From contig NZ_JAHDTF010000007.1 in NCBI RefSeq assembly GCF_018531465.1, forward strand, positions 1-42,435: 42,435 bases of DNA, written 5' to 3'. Shown piece by piece: positions 1-8,607 of the stretch; position 1 is the stretch's first letter; each line of letters starts with the position of its first letter. A program made the position numbers and the translations under genes. The notes under the pieces were generated by a model. That model was given only the letters and a program-made list of their open reading frames with translations. It made no database searches and had not been told where the DNA came from. The DNA is from Sphaerisporangium fuscum (GTDB lineage: Bacteria > Actinomycetota > Actinomycetes > Streptosporangiales > Streptosporangiaceae).

Positions 1-832
1 GCAGCATGTCCCATTCGCGTTCGACGCTGTAGAGGGCGTCGACGCAGGCGGTCTCCAGGTCGGTGCCTGATCCGTTGCCCCAGCTGTCGTCGGTGCCGGT
101 GTAGGCCGAGCCGCCCTGCCCGCCGCAGCGCAGGCCGCTGCGGGTGGAGTCGGTCATGGAGTACGACGAGCCCGAGCCGCTGGTGTCGAGGGTGACCGTG
201 CCGTAGTAGTAGCCGCGGCCGGTGCCGGCCTTCACCTCGTCGTAAGCGTCGGCGATCTCGCCGGTGCGCGCGTCGACGAACACGTGCTGCTTGCTCGGCT
301 TGCCGTCGACGATGCCGGACACCAGCGCCTCCCAGGCCAGGCGCGGTTTGCCGCCCCAGGCCAGGACCACCAGGCGCGGGGCCGCGCTGTCGTCGGCCCG
401 GTCCAGCCTGGTCCTGGCCTTGGCGGTCGCGCTCTCGGCCGTCACGGTGGGGCTGGTCGCCACGCCGGTCGTGGCGCCGGCCCCGGCCGCGGTGTCCCGG
501 ACGTGGCCGCCGGCGTCGGTCACCACGACCGCGTCGCCGCCGACCACCGGAAGGCCCTTGTAGGTGCGCTCGTAGCTGACGTAGTACATGCCTCCCGCGC
601 CGGGGGTCACCGCCGTGCGCCGGTAGCTCTCGTCCGGGCTCCTGCGCAGGTGGTCGAGGCCGCTGGCGACGGCCTGGTCGGCGACGGCCGCCGCGAGGTG
701 CGGCGGGTCGGCGAGGGTCCTGATGGAGCCGGTGGTCCCGGGCGGCGGCTTGGCGGCCGCGGGGGTGGCGGGGGCCACCATCGCGACCACGGCGAAGCCG
801 GCGGCGGCCGCTAGTAGAGCTCTGCGCCTCAT
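1..832 (-). CDS. M4 (thermolysin-type) metallopeptidase, N-terminal part, cut by window edge
   Basis: The reading frame opens at an ATG at 832 and runs off the left edge after 277 codons without a stop. An AAGGA-type ribosome site lies about 10 bases upstream. The product begins with an Arg-rich/hydrophobic/Ala-rich secretion signal (residues 1-27). A propeptide region follows, with FTP-like (YVSYERTYKGLPVVGGDAVV) and PepSY-like (WEALVSG, HVFVDARTGEI) segments that inhibit and chaperone thermolysin-family proteases. Near residues 200-277 the start of the mature domain appears (GRGYYYGTVTLDT). The zinc motif HExxH would lie beyond the edge and cannot be checked. The protein is expected to be secreted as a zymogen. 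Family assignment rests on the propeptide layout. Confidence in a secreted M4-type protease is good; subfamily is open. Confidence 0.8.
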   Translation of the reverse strand, partial: MRRRALLAAAAGFAVVAMVAPATPAAAKPPPGTTGSIRTLADPPHLAAAVADQAVASGLDHLRRSPDESYRRTAVTPGAGGMYYVSYERTYKGLPVVGGDAVVVTDAGGHVRDTAAGAGATTGVATSPTVTAESATAKARTRLDRADDSAAPRLVVLAWGGKPRLAWEALVSGIVDGKPSKQHVFVDARTGEIADAYDEVKAGTGRGYYYGTVTLDTSGSGSSYSMTDSTRSGLRCGGQGGSAYTGTDDSWGNGSGTDLETACVDALYSVEREWDML

Positions 833-1456
833 GCGCCTTTTCCTTTCTCCGCCTCTCGCACCGCCGTACGCCTGGTAGGCACGCAGCGGTGATCACGCCG
901 TCGGGCGGTGCCCGGCGGCGGACATGGAGGGATCTGGGGGGTGATGAGAAATTCGAACGGTGATTCCAGCCGAGCGGCGCCGTTGTGCGGCGGTCGGCTC
1001 ATCGGGTGGAGATGTCTCCTACGGCGGAAGCGGCGGCTATGGCGGGGGGTGGGGGAATGTCACTGCACGGCGCTCCTTGTCTGAACGGCGGCTGTGTGAG
1101 CTGCCTGTGCGTGACGTTAGGGTCGCGGCCTAGAGTTGAACATCCGTAGTGACATCCGTATAGATACCGAAAAAGCGCTACGAACCGGGGGAAATACGGA
1201 CCAGTCCGCGCAATACCGCCTCTAAGCCGCAGGCTTTCCGAGGTGGCTCGAGACGGCGTCGTGCGGCAACAAAATCGATCATGACGGCGATGTTAGGCTC
1301 CGGGGCGCCGCCGGGACATCGACCGTGGGCATCTTCCCGCTCATACTTCCGGCAAAGACTTTCCATGGCCGCGGGCCAGAAGCATTAATGATGTGGAATG
1401 TCCGGCACGATGGAGACTCCGGACATGTACGGCGCCAGGCCGGCGCGGGCGCGCGA
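833..1456. other. Intergenic stretch, 624 bp, no supported gene
   Basis: No reading frame here has both a ribosome site and recognisable protein features. It holds the upstream region of the protease gene and the 3' side of the glycosyl hydrolase gene. A direct repeat of the nonamer ACATCCGTA occurs at 1140-1148 and 1152-1160 (period 12 bp) and could be a protein-binding site. A hairpin sits at 1399-1425. Confidence 0.6.
1399..1425 (-). terminator. Hairpin downstream of glycosyl hydrolase gene
   Basis: Perfect 7-bp arms TGTCCGG / CCGGACA with a 13-base loop lie about 30 bases past the stop codon of the minus-strand gene ending at 1457. No T-tract is visible, as is common for actinobacterial terminators. 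A modest candidate. Confidence 0.4.
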
Positions 1457-3103
1457 TCAGCGTGCCAGGACGGTGTTCGTGATCGGGTGGCCGGCGCTCG
1501 GAGGGCTCTCGTGCTGGGTGCGGTTGAGAGCGGTCACGTAGTAGGTGGAGGTGCCCGAGGCCGGGGCGGTGGTGTCGGTGAAGGACGTGCCGCGGGTCGT
1601 CCCGACGAGGTTGCGGGCGTCGGCGAAGCGGCAGCCGCCCTCCGCCCGCGTCCCGTCGAGACGGTAGACGGCGTACGAGACCGAGGCGCCGCCGTCGCCG
1701 GGCCGCCACGAGAGGGCGGCCCCCGACGGGCCCCGCTCCGCCGACGTGATCGTCGGCGCGGCGGGCGCGGTTCCGCCGCCGTGGGACGGGACGAGGGCCG
1801 GCCTGGCGTAGTGGTCGGCGACCAGGCGGGTGACGCCGCCCAGCCGGTCGGCGCGGACGTCGGCGGCGCTGAAGTACACATCGCCGGCCACCTCGGGGTA
1901 CCGCCGGTTCGCGGTGAGGTGCCGGGTCAGCTCGTCCGGCCGTTGCCACCCCGGGGCCTCGCCGGGCACCCCGGCACGGTAGACGGCCTGCCCGATGAAG
2001 AGCTCGACGCCGGTGCCCGCGACCAGGTCCGACCACCAGTCGGCCAGCACGGAGTAGTCCGCCGAGGCGTCGCCGAGCTGCCAGTAGAGCTGCGGGGCGA
2101 TGTAGTCGACCCAGCCCTCCTTCACCCAGCGGCGGGTGTCGGCGTAGACGTCGTCGTAGGACTGCAGGCCGGAGGTACGCGAGCCGTGGGGGTCGCTGGT
2201 GGAGTTGCGCCAGATGCCGAAGGGGCTGACGCCGAACCGGGCCCAGGGCTTGGCCTGGTGGACGCGGTGGCCGAGCTCGCGCACCAGCAGGTCGACGTTC
2301 GCTCGCCGCCAGTCGGCGATCGAGGCGAAACCGGCGCCGTACCGGGCGTAGGTGGAGGCGTCGGGCAAGGTCGCCCCGTCCACCGGATACGGGTAGAAGT
2401 AGTCGTCGAGGTGGACGCCGTCGATGTCGTACTTCGTGACCGCGTCCATGATCGCGTCCTCGATGAAGGAGCGGACGGCGGGGACGCCGGGGTTGTAGTA
2501 CAGCTTGCCGCCGTAGGCGAAGCGCCAGGCCGGGTTCTTCCTGGCCGGGTGGTTCGGCGCCAGGTGGTTCGGGTCGGCGTCGTTCGAGACCCGGTAGGGG
2601 TTGAACCAGGCGTGGAGCTCCAGGTTGCGCGCGTGCGCCTCCTTGACCATGAACGCCAGCGGGTCGTACCCGGGGGCGGTCCCCTGGGTGCCGGTCAGCC
2701 ACTTGGACCACGGCTCGTACTTCGAGGGCCAGAAAGCGTCGGCCGTCGGCCTGACCTGCACGAACACGGCGTTCATGTGCCTGCGCGCCGCCAGGTCGAG
2801 CCATGAGCGGAACTCCGCCTGCTGGGCGGCCACGCTCAGGCCCGGCTTGCTCGGCCAGTCGGTGTTGGCCACGCTGGTGATCCACATCGCCCGGAGCTGC
2901 CGCTTGGGGGCCGTGGCGTCGGTGGCGCACGCGGCGGCGGCGCGGGCCGTACGGCCGGTGGCGTGCCGGGCGCTCGCGTGCGCGGCCGGTGGGTGCGCGA
3001 GCATGCTGAGGACCGCCAGGGAGGCGGTGGCGGCGGTGATCCGGCTGAGGCGCCGGGGTCGGCCGGCGGAGCCGGTTACGGTGAACGGGCTGTCGTGATC
3101 CAT
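1457..3103 (-). CDS. Secreted GHL10/DUF187 family glycosyl hydrolase with C-terminal fibronectin III domain
   Basis: 548 aa. An N-terminal signal (residues ~15-46, Arg pair, hydrophobic stretch, AHASA cleavage-like end) precedes a TIM-barrel domain at ~70-440 typical of PF02638 (glycosyl hydrolase-like 10). Family hallmarks are visible: RAMWITSVANTDWPSK at the start, VFVQVRPTADAFWPS, LHAWFNPYR, and the acidic strand DGVHLDDYFYPYP near 228-240. Residues ~455-545 form a fibronectin type III-like module (APTITSAERG, SYAVYRLDG, STYYVTALNR). E. coli DigH of this family cuts denuded peptidoglycan glycan strands, so a wall-remodelling role is likely but is inferred. The start at 3103 has only a weak ribosome site. 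The gene is divergent from the amidase at 3403, which also points to cell-wall turnover. Confidence 0.85.
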   Translation of the reverse strand: MDHDSPFTVTGSAGRPRRLSRITAATASLAVLSMLAHPPAAHASARHATGRTARAAAACATDATAPKRQLRAMWITSVANTDWPSKPGLSVAAQQAEFRSWLDLAARRHMNAVFVQVRPTADAFWPSKYEPWSKWLTGTQGTAPGYDPLAFMVKEAHARNLELHAWFNPYRVSNDADPNHLAPNHPARKNPAWRFAYGGKLYYNPGVPAVRSFIEDAIMDAVTKYDIDGVHLDDYFYPYPVDGATLPDASTYARYGAGFASIADWRRANVDLLVRELGHRVHQAKPWARFGVSPFGIWRNSTSDPHGSRTSGLQSYDDVYADTRRWVKEGWVDYIAPQLYWQLGDASADYSVLADWWSDLVAGTGVELFIGQAVYRAGVPGEAPGWQRPDELTRHLTANRRYPEVAGDVYFSAADVRADRLGGVTRLVADHYARPALVPSHGGGTAPAAPTITSAERGPSGAALSWRPGDGGASVSYAVYRLDGTRAEGGCRFADARNLVGTTRGTSFTDTTAPASGTSTYYVTALNRTQHESPPSAGHPITNTVLAR

Positions 3104-3402
3104 GAAGACAGGCGGGATGTGAGAACGCGCCGGGCGGGGAGCGGAGGCGGACCGGTCACGGAGCGGACGTACGGACGCGAGCCGTCAGATCGGGCTCGCT
3201 CGTGCGTTGGTCATGAAGAGAACCTTCATCACACTACCTGCAGAGAGCAATAGTTTTCACCCTCTGGCCAGGTAGATCTTCGCGACCGGCCGGAGGAAGG
3301 CGAAAATCTTCGTTCAACTCCCCGGTAATGTCAATAATCGACATTTGTCATGGAATGCCCTTACTGTGCAGCCGTTGGCACCCTCCCCCCCAGGAGCCCA
3401 CC
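3104..3402. promoter_or_regulatory. Divergent control region between two wall-hydrolase genes, with two dyads
   Basis: About 300 bases separate the two divergent hydrolase genes. Two clear dyads lie here: ATGAAG-5-CTTCAT at 3213-3229, nearer the glycosyl hydrolase, and AATGTC-7-GACATT at 3327-3345, nearer the amidase. Both have the size of dimeric-regulator sites. No regulator is assigned; this is inference from symmetry and position. Confidence 0.4.
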
Positions 3403-4932
3403 ATGACATCCCCCCGCATCGGACCAGCCTCCGCCGCCAACCGCCTGCTCGCCGCCCTCCTGCTCCTCGCCGGGGCCCTCGCCGCGCTGCTCACCGCTCC
3501 GCCCGCCATGGCCGCCGGCGACAGCCCGCTGGCCGCCGGCTTCGCCCGCGCCGCCGCCGCCCAGGACGTGCCCCGCGACCTGCTCGTCGCCCTCGCCTAC
3601 TCCGAGACCCACCTGGACGGGCACGGGGGCAAACCGAGCGCGAGCGGCGGCTACGGGGTGATGCACCTGGTCAGCAACCCCACCGCGCACGTACTGGAGA
3701 AGGCGGCCGAGCTCACCGGCCTGCCCGCGGCCAAGCTCCGCACCGACGCCGAGGCCAACATCATCGGCGGCGCGGCCGTCCTGCGCTCCTACGCCGACGG
3801 GCTCGGGCTCGACGCGGCCGCCCGCAAGGACCCCGGCCGGTGGTACGCCGCCGTGGCCAAGTACGGCAACGCCTCCACGCCGGCCGTCGCCCGGCTGTAC
3901 GCCGACACCGTGTACGACTTCCTCGGCCGCGGGCTGTCGGCCGCCGGGGTGAGCGTCGCCCCGCAGGAGGTCACCGCCGACCGCGGCGCCTACGCCCAGG
4001 CCCCTGAGCTCAACACGCCGGCCGCCGCGGCCGCCGACTACCCCGGCGCGACCTGGGTGGCCGCCAGCTCCAGCAACTACACCGCCTCCAGCCGCCCGTC
4101 GAGCTACGCCGTCGACCGGGTCGTCATCCACGTCACCCAGGGCTCCTACGCCGGCACGATCTCCTGGTTCCAGAACCCCAGCGCCCAGGTCTCGGCGCAC
4201 TACGTCGTCCGCTCCTCCGACGGCGCGATCACCCAGATGGTGCGCGAGAAGGACATCGCCTGGCACGCGGGCAACTGGAACTACAACACCAGGTCGATCG
4301 GCATCGAGCACGAGGGCTACATCGACCAGGCGTCGTGGTTCACCGACGCGATGTACCGCGGGTCGGCCGCCCTCACCCGCTACATCTGCGACAAGTACGG
4401 CATCCCCAAGGACCGCACCCACATCATCGGGCACATCGAGGTGCCGGGCGCGACCCACACCGACCCCGGCCCCTACTGGGACTGGACCAAGTACATGAGC
4501 TACGTCACCGGCAGCGGCTCCACCTGGAGCACCACCGTGGACAACTCCACCTCGGGCCAGTTCACCGCCAGCGCCAACTGGGGCACCTCGACCTACTCCG
4601 GCCAGCGGTACGGCGCGGACTACCGCTACGCCGACCCCGTCGCGGCCAGCGACCCGGCGTGGTACCAGGCCACCATCCCCAGCGCGGGCACCTACCGGGT
4701 CGAGGTGTGGTACCCGAGCGACCCCGGATACAGCAGCTCGGCCCCGTACATCGTGGCCACCTCCGGCGGGAACCAGACGGTGTACGTCGACCAGCGGTCG
4801 GGCGGCGGCACCTGGCGCTCGCTCGGCACCTTCTCGCTGAACGCCGGCACCTACGACGCCGTCGGCGTCAGCCGCTGGACCTCCGGCACCGGCTACGTGA
4901 TCGCCGACGCCGTCCGCATCAGCAAGGTCTGA
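3403..4932 (+). CDS. Secreted N-acetylmuramoyl-L-alanine amidase with golvesin-type C-terminal domain
   Basis: 509 aa from the ATG at 3403, chosen over an upstream in-frame ATG (3328) because AGGAG lies 7 bases before it and a signal peptide starts at once (hydrophobic 14-31, AMAA). Residues ~40-185 resemble a lysozyme/transglycosylase-like helical domain (ALAYSETHLDG, GYGVMHLVSN). Residues ~230-370 are an Amidase_2 domain: H243 (VVIHVTQG), H344 (IIGHIEV) and D354 (THTDPGPYWDW) match the zinc ligands of this family, with the ten-residue His-Asp spacing I recall for AmiD. Residues ~374-509 are a golvesin/xanthan-lyase C-terminal-like beta domain (YRYADPVAASDPAWYQATIP, DAVRISKV), probably for surface or glycan binding. 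It likely cuts the bond between MurNAc and the stem peptide. A strong terminator follows. Confidence 0.9.
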   Translation: MTSPRIGPASAANRLLAALLLLAGALAALLTAPPAMAAGDSPLAAGFARAAAAQDVPRDLLVALAYSETHLDGHGGKPSASGGYGVMHLVSNPTAHVLEKAAELTGLPAAKLRTDAEANIIGGAAVLRSYADGLGLDAAARKDPGRWYAAVAKYGNASTPAVARLYADTVYDFLGRGLSAAGVSVAPQEVTADRGAYAQAPELNTPAAAAADYPGATWVAASSSNYTASSRPSSYAVDRVVIHVTQGSYAGTISWFQNPSAQVSAHYVVRSSDGAITQMVREKDIAWHAGNWNYNTRSIGIEHEGYIDQASWFTDAMYRGSAALTRYICDKYGIPKDRTHIIGHIEVPGATHTDPGPYWDWTKYMSYVTGSGSTWSTTVDNSTSGQFTASANWGTSTYSGQRYGADYRYADPVAASDPAWYQATIPSAGTYRVEVWYPSDPGYSSSAPYIVATSGGNQTVYVDQRSGGGTWRSLGTFSLNAGTYDAVGVSRWTSGTGYVIADAVRISKV

Positions 4933-4941
4933 CATCGGCGA

Positions 4942-4976
4942 GGGGCGGTGGTCCGGCGGGGACCGCCGCCCCTTTT
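4942..4976. terminator. Intrinsic terminator between convergent amidase and NmrA-like genes
   Basis: A 13-bp stem with one G-T wobble (4942-4954 with 4960-4972), a 5-base loop and a TTTT run at 4973-4976. It follows the amidase stop by 10 bases and could serve the convergent minus-strand gene as well. Confidence 0.85.
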
Positions 4977-5848
4977 CATGAGGCGAGCAGCCGGTCCCAG
5001 TCGACGGTGCGCGCCCACTCCTCGAAGTCGTGCCACCCGACCTCCGGGTACCGCTCGCGCAGCGCCGCGGTGTCCAGGAACTGGGTGTTCTCCTCGAAGC
5101 TCTGGAACATGGCCGCGATCTCCTGCCCCGCCCACCGGCGCACCTGCTCGATCGGCATCTGCTCGTAGGGGATCTCCCGCCCGATGACCCTGCCGAGGAC
5201 GGCCGCCGCCTCGCGGCCGGTCACGCTGTCGGAGGCCAGGTCGACCCGCCTGCCCACCAGGTCGCCGGGGTTCTCGATCGCGTGGACGGCCATGCCGGCG
5301 ATGTCGAGCACGGTCACCTGGTCGAGCTTCTTGTCCGGGGACAGCGGCATGGTGAGGACCCCGCGGCCGAGCCCGGTGAAGCCGAGGTTCAGCAGGTTCT
5401 CCGTGAAGTACACCGGGCCGAGGACGGTGGCGCGGACGTCCTGCCCGCGCAGGTAGGCCTCGATCCGCTGCTTGCTGCCGGCGTGCTCGACCCCGCCGGC
5501 GGCCGTGCGGTCGCCGCCGCGCACCGACGAGTACACCAGGTGGACGCCGAGGCCGGCGGCGACGTCGACGAGGACGCGCCCCTGTTCGATCTCCTGCTCC
5601 ATGCCGCCCGGCCCGAACGGCACCGACAGGCCGAAGACCGCCTCGGCGCCGGCGGCCGCCTTGGCGAGGGCCTCGCGGTCGGCGAGGTCGCCGGCCATCA
5701 GCCGTACGCCCTGGGCGGCGAGCGACCGCGCGGCCTGTGACTCGGGGGAGCGGACGTAGGCCGTCACGTCGTGCCCGCGCCGCAGGAGCAGGTCGGTGAC
5801 GGCGCCTCCCTGCTTGCCGGTGGCGCCGATGACGAGAACCGCGGTCAT
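4976..5848 (-). CDS. NmrA/HSCARG-like NAD(P)-binding Rossmann oxidoreductase
   Basis: 290 aa from the ATG at 5848, preferred to a more upstream start because AGAAGGAG lies at ideal distance and the dinucleotide-binding strand follows directly: VLVIGATGKQGG (residues ~4-15). Other NmrA-family features are DLADREALAKA after the second strand, AVFGLSVPFGPG, VYSSVRGG, and ATVLGPVYFTENLLN in the substrate region. These proteins bind NADP(H) and act as redox sensors or reductases on quinone-like substrates; the substrate here cannot be told. It is divergent from the TetR gene at 5967, with palindromes between them, so it is probably repressed by that regulator. Confidence 0.85.
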   Translation of the reverse strand: MTAVLVIGATGKQGGAVTDLLLRRGHDVTAYVRSPESQAARSLAAQGVRLMAGDLADREALAKAAAGAEAVFGLSVPFGPGGMEQEIEQGRVLVDVAAGLGVHLVYSSVRGGDRTAAGGVEHAGSKQRIEAYLRGQDVRATVLGPVYFTENLLNLGFTGLGRGVLTMPLSPDKKLDQVTVLDIAGMAVHAIENPGDLVGRRVDLASDSVTGREAAAVLGRVIGREIPYEQMPIEQVRRWAGQEIAAMFQSFEENTQFLDTAALRERYPEVGWHDFEEWARTVDWDRLLAS

Positions 5849-5912
5849 GATCACTTCTCCTTCTCGATGTGCCGGATGGGCCGGTATGCCGTCCGGCTCA
5901 CGCGGCCGATTC

Positions 5913-5959
5913 TTAGACAACTGTCGAGCGATGTCAAACAGCTGTCTAGTCAACTAGAC
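5913..5959. promoter_or_regulatory. Paired palindromes, probable TetR operators
   Basis: A perfect palindrome GTCTAGTCAACTAGAC (7-bp arms, 2-base centre) spans 5944-5959 and ends 7 bases before the TetR start codon. A second symmetric element, GACA-AC-TGTC, lies at 5916-5925 inside TTAGACAACTGTCGAG, sharing the TAGAC half-site. Two related sites between divergent genes fit autoregulation plus control of the NmrA-like gene. Confidence 0.65.
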
Positions 5960-5966
5960 TTCGCAC

Positions 5967-6617
5967 GTGACCTCATCAGCCTCGGAGCCCTCGCCGTCCA
6001 CGGCCCGCCCGCGCCGCGCCCCCTCAGCCGAAGATCGGCAGGTCAACGCCGAGCGCACCAGGGCCGCCCTGCTCGACGCGGCCCTGGAGGAGTTCGCCGC
6101 CAAGGGCTTCGCCGGGGCGCGGGTGCGCGACATCGCCGAACGCGCCGGGGTGAGCAAGGACCTGATCAACTACCACTTCGACAGCAAGGAAGGGCTGTAC
6201 CTGGCCGTCCAGCGCGCCTGGCTGGCACGCGAGGACGCCTTCTCCGACCCCGGCCTGCCCCTGGACGAGCTGGTCGTCCGTTACCTGCGCGACGCCCTCG
6301 GGGACCCGCGTCCCATGCGCCTGCTCGCCTGGCGCGGGCTCACCGGTGACCGCCAGGCGATCCCCAACGCCGTCACCGGGACCGAGGACCTGTCCGCCAT
6401 GCGCAGGCGCCAGGACGACGGAGAGCTGAGCCCGGCCGTCGACCCCGCGACCCTGCGCCTGGTGCTGCTGGGCGCGCTCGCCGCGCCGGTCGTCTTCCCC
6501 GACATGGTCCGCAGGCTCTTCGGCGCCGAGGTCGCCGACCCCGGGTTCACCGCCCGCTACGAGGAGGGCCTGCGCGCCCTGATCAGGGAACTGGCCCCCT
6601 CCTCGCCGCGCGCCTGA
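5967..6617 (+). CDS. TetR family transcriptional regulator
   Basis: 216 aa. The N-terminal helix-turn-helix is clear: ERTRAALLDAALEEFAAKGF, then RVRDIAERAGVSKDLINYHF and SKEGLYLAV (residues ~30-80). The C-terminal ligand/dimer domain is not recognisable by subfamily. The GTG start at 5967 has no ribosome site and sits 7 bases after a palindrome, so the message may be leaderless. It lies divergent to the NmrA-like reductase, the standard arrangement for a local repressor that senses the reductase substrate or product. The ligand is unknown. Confidence 0.9.
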   Translation: MTSSASEPSPSTARPRRAPSAEDRQVNAERTRAALLDAALEEFAAKGFAGARVRDIAERAGVSKDLINYHFDSKEGLYLAVQRAWLAREDAFSDPGLPLDELVVRYLRDALGDPRPMRLLAWRGLTGDRQAIPNAVTGTEDLSAMRRRQDDGELSPAVDPATLRLVLLGALAAPVVFPDMVRRLFGAEVADPGFTARYEEGLRALIRELAPSSPRA

Positions 6618-6691
6618 TCCCCGTCCTCCCGTCGTCGGCCGATCGGGGGAGAGGGCGTGGCGGCGGGCCCGGGGGCGGGCATGACCACGGT

Positions 6692-7834
6692 ATGAGCGGC
6701 GGCGGCAGGCTCGATCACGGTGCGGATCTGGTCACCTTGTTCCTCTGCGGCGACGTCATGCTGGGCCGGGGCGTCGACCAGATCCTCCCGCACCCGGGCG
6801 ACCCGGAGCTGCGGGAGTTCCATATCCGCGACGCCCGCGCGTACGTCCGGCTCGCCGAGGAGGTGAACGGCCCGATCCACCGGCCGGTGGACTTCACCTG
6901 GCCATGGGGGGACGCCCTGGCGGCCCTGGACGCCGCCGCGCCCGACGTGCGGGTGGTCAACCTGGAGACCGCGATCACGCGGAGCGACGACTTCGTCCCG
7001 GGCAAACCCGTGCACTACCGGATGAACCCCGACAATCTTCAGGCCCTGACGGCCGCGCACCCGGACGCCTGCGTGCTCGCCAACAACCACATGCTCGACT
7101 TCGGCCCGCAAGGGCTGATCGAGACGCTGGACTCCCTGGCCGCGGCGGGGCTGCGGGGAGTGGGGGCCGGGCGCGACGTGGGGGAGGCGTGGCGTCCCCT
7201 CGCCGTCCCGCTGGCCGGGCGCAGGATGCTGATCTTCTCGATCGGGATGCCCTCCAGCGGCGTCCCGCCGGAGTGGGCGGCCACGCGGCACCGGCCGGGC
7301 GTGGCCTTCGTGCCCGAGCCCTCCGCCGCCGAGGCCGCCGAGGCCGCCGAGGTCGCCTCCTTCGTCCGGGCCGTGAAACGCCCGGGGGACGTCGCGGTCG
7401 TCTCCGTCCACTGGGGGTCCAACTGGGGCTACGAGGTATCCCGGGAACAGGTCCGGTTCGCCCACGCGCTGGTCGACGGTGGCGTCGACCTGGTGCACGG
7501 GCACTCCTCCCACCACCCCCGTCCGATGGAGGTGTACCGCGGCAAGCTCGTGATGTACGGCTGCGGCGACTTCATCGACGACTACGAGGGCATCCAGGGC
7601 TACGAGCGGTACCGCGACGACCTGCGGCTGATGTACTTCGCCGCGCTGGACCCCGAGACGGGGGACCTGACCGAGCTGACGATGACGCCGATGCGGGCGC
7701 GCCGGATGCGCCTGCGCCACGCCTCCGCCGACGACTCCCGCTGGCTGCAGGCGGTCCTCGACCGGATCAGCGCCCCCTTCGGCGCCAGGGTCGCGCTGGA
7801 GCCCGGCGGCACGCTCACCCTCCGCACGACATGA
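6692..7834 (+). CDS. CapA/PgsA-like calcineurin-fold phosphoesterase family protein
   Basis: 380 aa, with the CapA-type metallophosphatase motifs in order: FLCGDVMLGRGVDQ (residues 17-30), VVNLETAIT (88-96), CVLANNHMLDFG (127-138), VSVHWGSNWGYE, and a C-terminal DLVHGHSSHHPRPMEVY with YGCGDFIDDYEG. Bacillus CapA/PgsA takes part in poly-gamma-glutamate synthesis or export, but many actinobacterial relatives stand alone and have no proven role. No signal peptide or membrane segment is visible, which argues against the anchored PgsA type. The start has only a weak ribosome site. The stop overlaps the start of the next gene (ATGA), so the two are translationally coupled. Confidence 0.85.
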   Translation: MSGGGRLDHGADLVTLFLCGDVMLGRGVDQILPHPGDPELREFHIRDARAYVRLAEEVNGPIHRPVDFTWPWGDALAALDAAAPDVRVVNLETAITRSDDFVPGKPVHYRMNPDNLQALTAAHPDACVLANNHMLDFGPQGLIETLDSLAAAGLRGVGAGRDVGEAWRPLAVPLAGRRMLIFSIGMPSSGVPPEWAATRHRPGVAFVPEPSAAEAAEAAEVASFVRAVKRPGDVAVVSVHWGSNWGYEVSREQVRFAHALVDGGVDLVHGHSSHHPRPMEVYRGKLVMYGCGDFIDDYEGIQGYERYRDDLRLMYFAALDPETGDLTELTMTPMRARRMRLRHASADDSRWLQAVLDRISAPFGARVALEPGGTLTLRTT

Positions 7835-8469
7835 TCGCCTCCGGCCCCGCGGACCTGGTCCGCGCCATCCGCGCGGCGGGGGTCCGCGACCCGCGCCTGC
7901 TCGACGCCGTACGCGCCACGCCGCGCGCCGCCTTCGTCCCGGAGGGGCAGATCGCCGCGGCGTACGAGGACGAGCCGATCCCGATCGCGCACAGGCAGGT
8001 CACCACCCAGCCGTCGCTGTCGGCCAGGGTCATCGAGGGCCTCGCCCTCACCGGGGACGAGCACGTGCTGGAGGTCGGCACCGGGCTCGGCTTCCAGACC
8101 GCGCTGCTCGCCCGCCTGGCCCGCGACGTGGTGAGCATCGACCGGTGGCCCGACCTGGTCCGCCAGGCCCGGCGCAACCTCGACCGGCAGGGCATCGGCA
8201 ACGTCGAACTGCTGGCCGGGGACGGCAGTCTCGGCGTCCCCGGCCGCGCCCCCTACGACGCCGTCGTGGTCTCGGCCGCCTTCCCCGAGGTGCCCCCGCC
8301 GCTCGTCGAACAGTTGCGGCCCGGCGGCCGCCTCGTCCAGCCGATCGGGCCCGGCGGGCACGAGGAGGTCGTCCTGTTCCAGCGCACCCCCACCGGCCTG
8401 GAACGACGGCAGGTGCTCACGCTCGCCAGGTACGTCCGGCTGTACGGAAGGCACGGGTACCCCGGCTGA
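7831..8469 (+). CDS. pcm: Protein-L-isoaspartate O-methyltransferase
   Basis: 212 aa from the ATG at 7831, which overlaps the CapA-like stop. Pcm features appear in order: the N-terminal VRDPRLLDAVRATPRAAFVP segment, QPSLSARVIEGL (substrate loop, residues ~57-70), the SAM-binding strand LEVGTGLGFQTALLA (~78-92), the acidic ribose-binding residue in VVSIDRWP, LLAGDGSLG, and YDAVVVSAAFPEVP. It uses SAM to methylate isoaspartyl residues, starting repair of aged proteins; short relatives also modify peptides. Coupling to a CapA-like gene gives no clear pathway. Length fits the family (about 200-220 aa). Confidence 0.85.
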   Translation: MIASGPADLVRAIRAAGVRDPRLLDAVRATPRAAFVPEGQIAAAYEDEPIPIAHRQVTTQPSLSARVIEGLALTGDEHVLEVGTGLGFQTALLARLARDVVSIDRWPDLVRQARRNLDRQGIGNVELLAGDGSLGVPGRAPYDAVVVSAAFPEVPPPLVEQLRPGGRLVQPIGPGGHEEVVLFQRTPTGLERRQVLTLARYVRLYGRHGYPG

Positions 8470-8607
8470 CCCGGCCGCCGGTCCCGGTCCCGGTCCCGGT
8501 TTCGGAAGAAATTCTGGGAGCCTGTCCATATGGGCCCGTCCCATTCGTAGTCATGGTGCGCGGCGGCCGAGCAGGGCCGCCACCGAGACACCGACAGGAG
8601 CGGAACC

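Noticed and set aside
264..814. Plus-strand open frames inside the M4 peptidase gene
   Set aside because: Low-complexity translations; the minus strand has a signal peptide, propeptide motifs and a ribosome site.
1178..1366. 62-residue minus-strand frame
   Set aside because: No ribosome site and no recognisable features.
8479..8505. GGTCCC hexamer repeated three times after pcm
   Set aside because: Short simple-sequence repeat with no sign of function.
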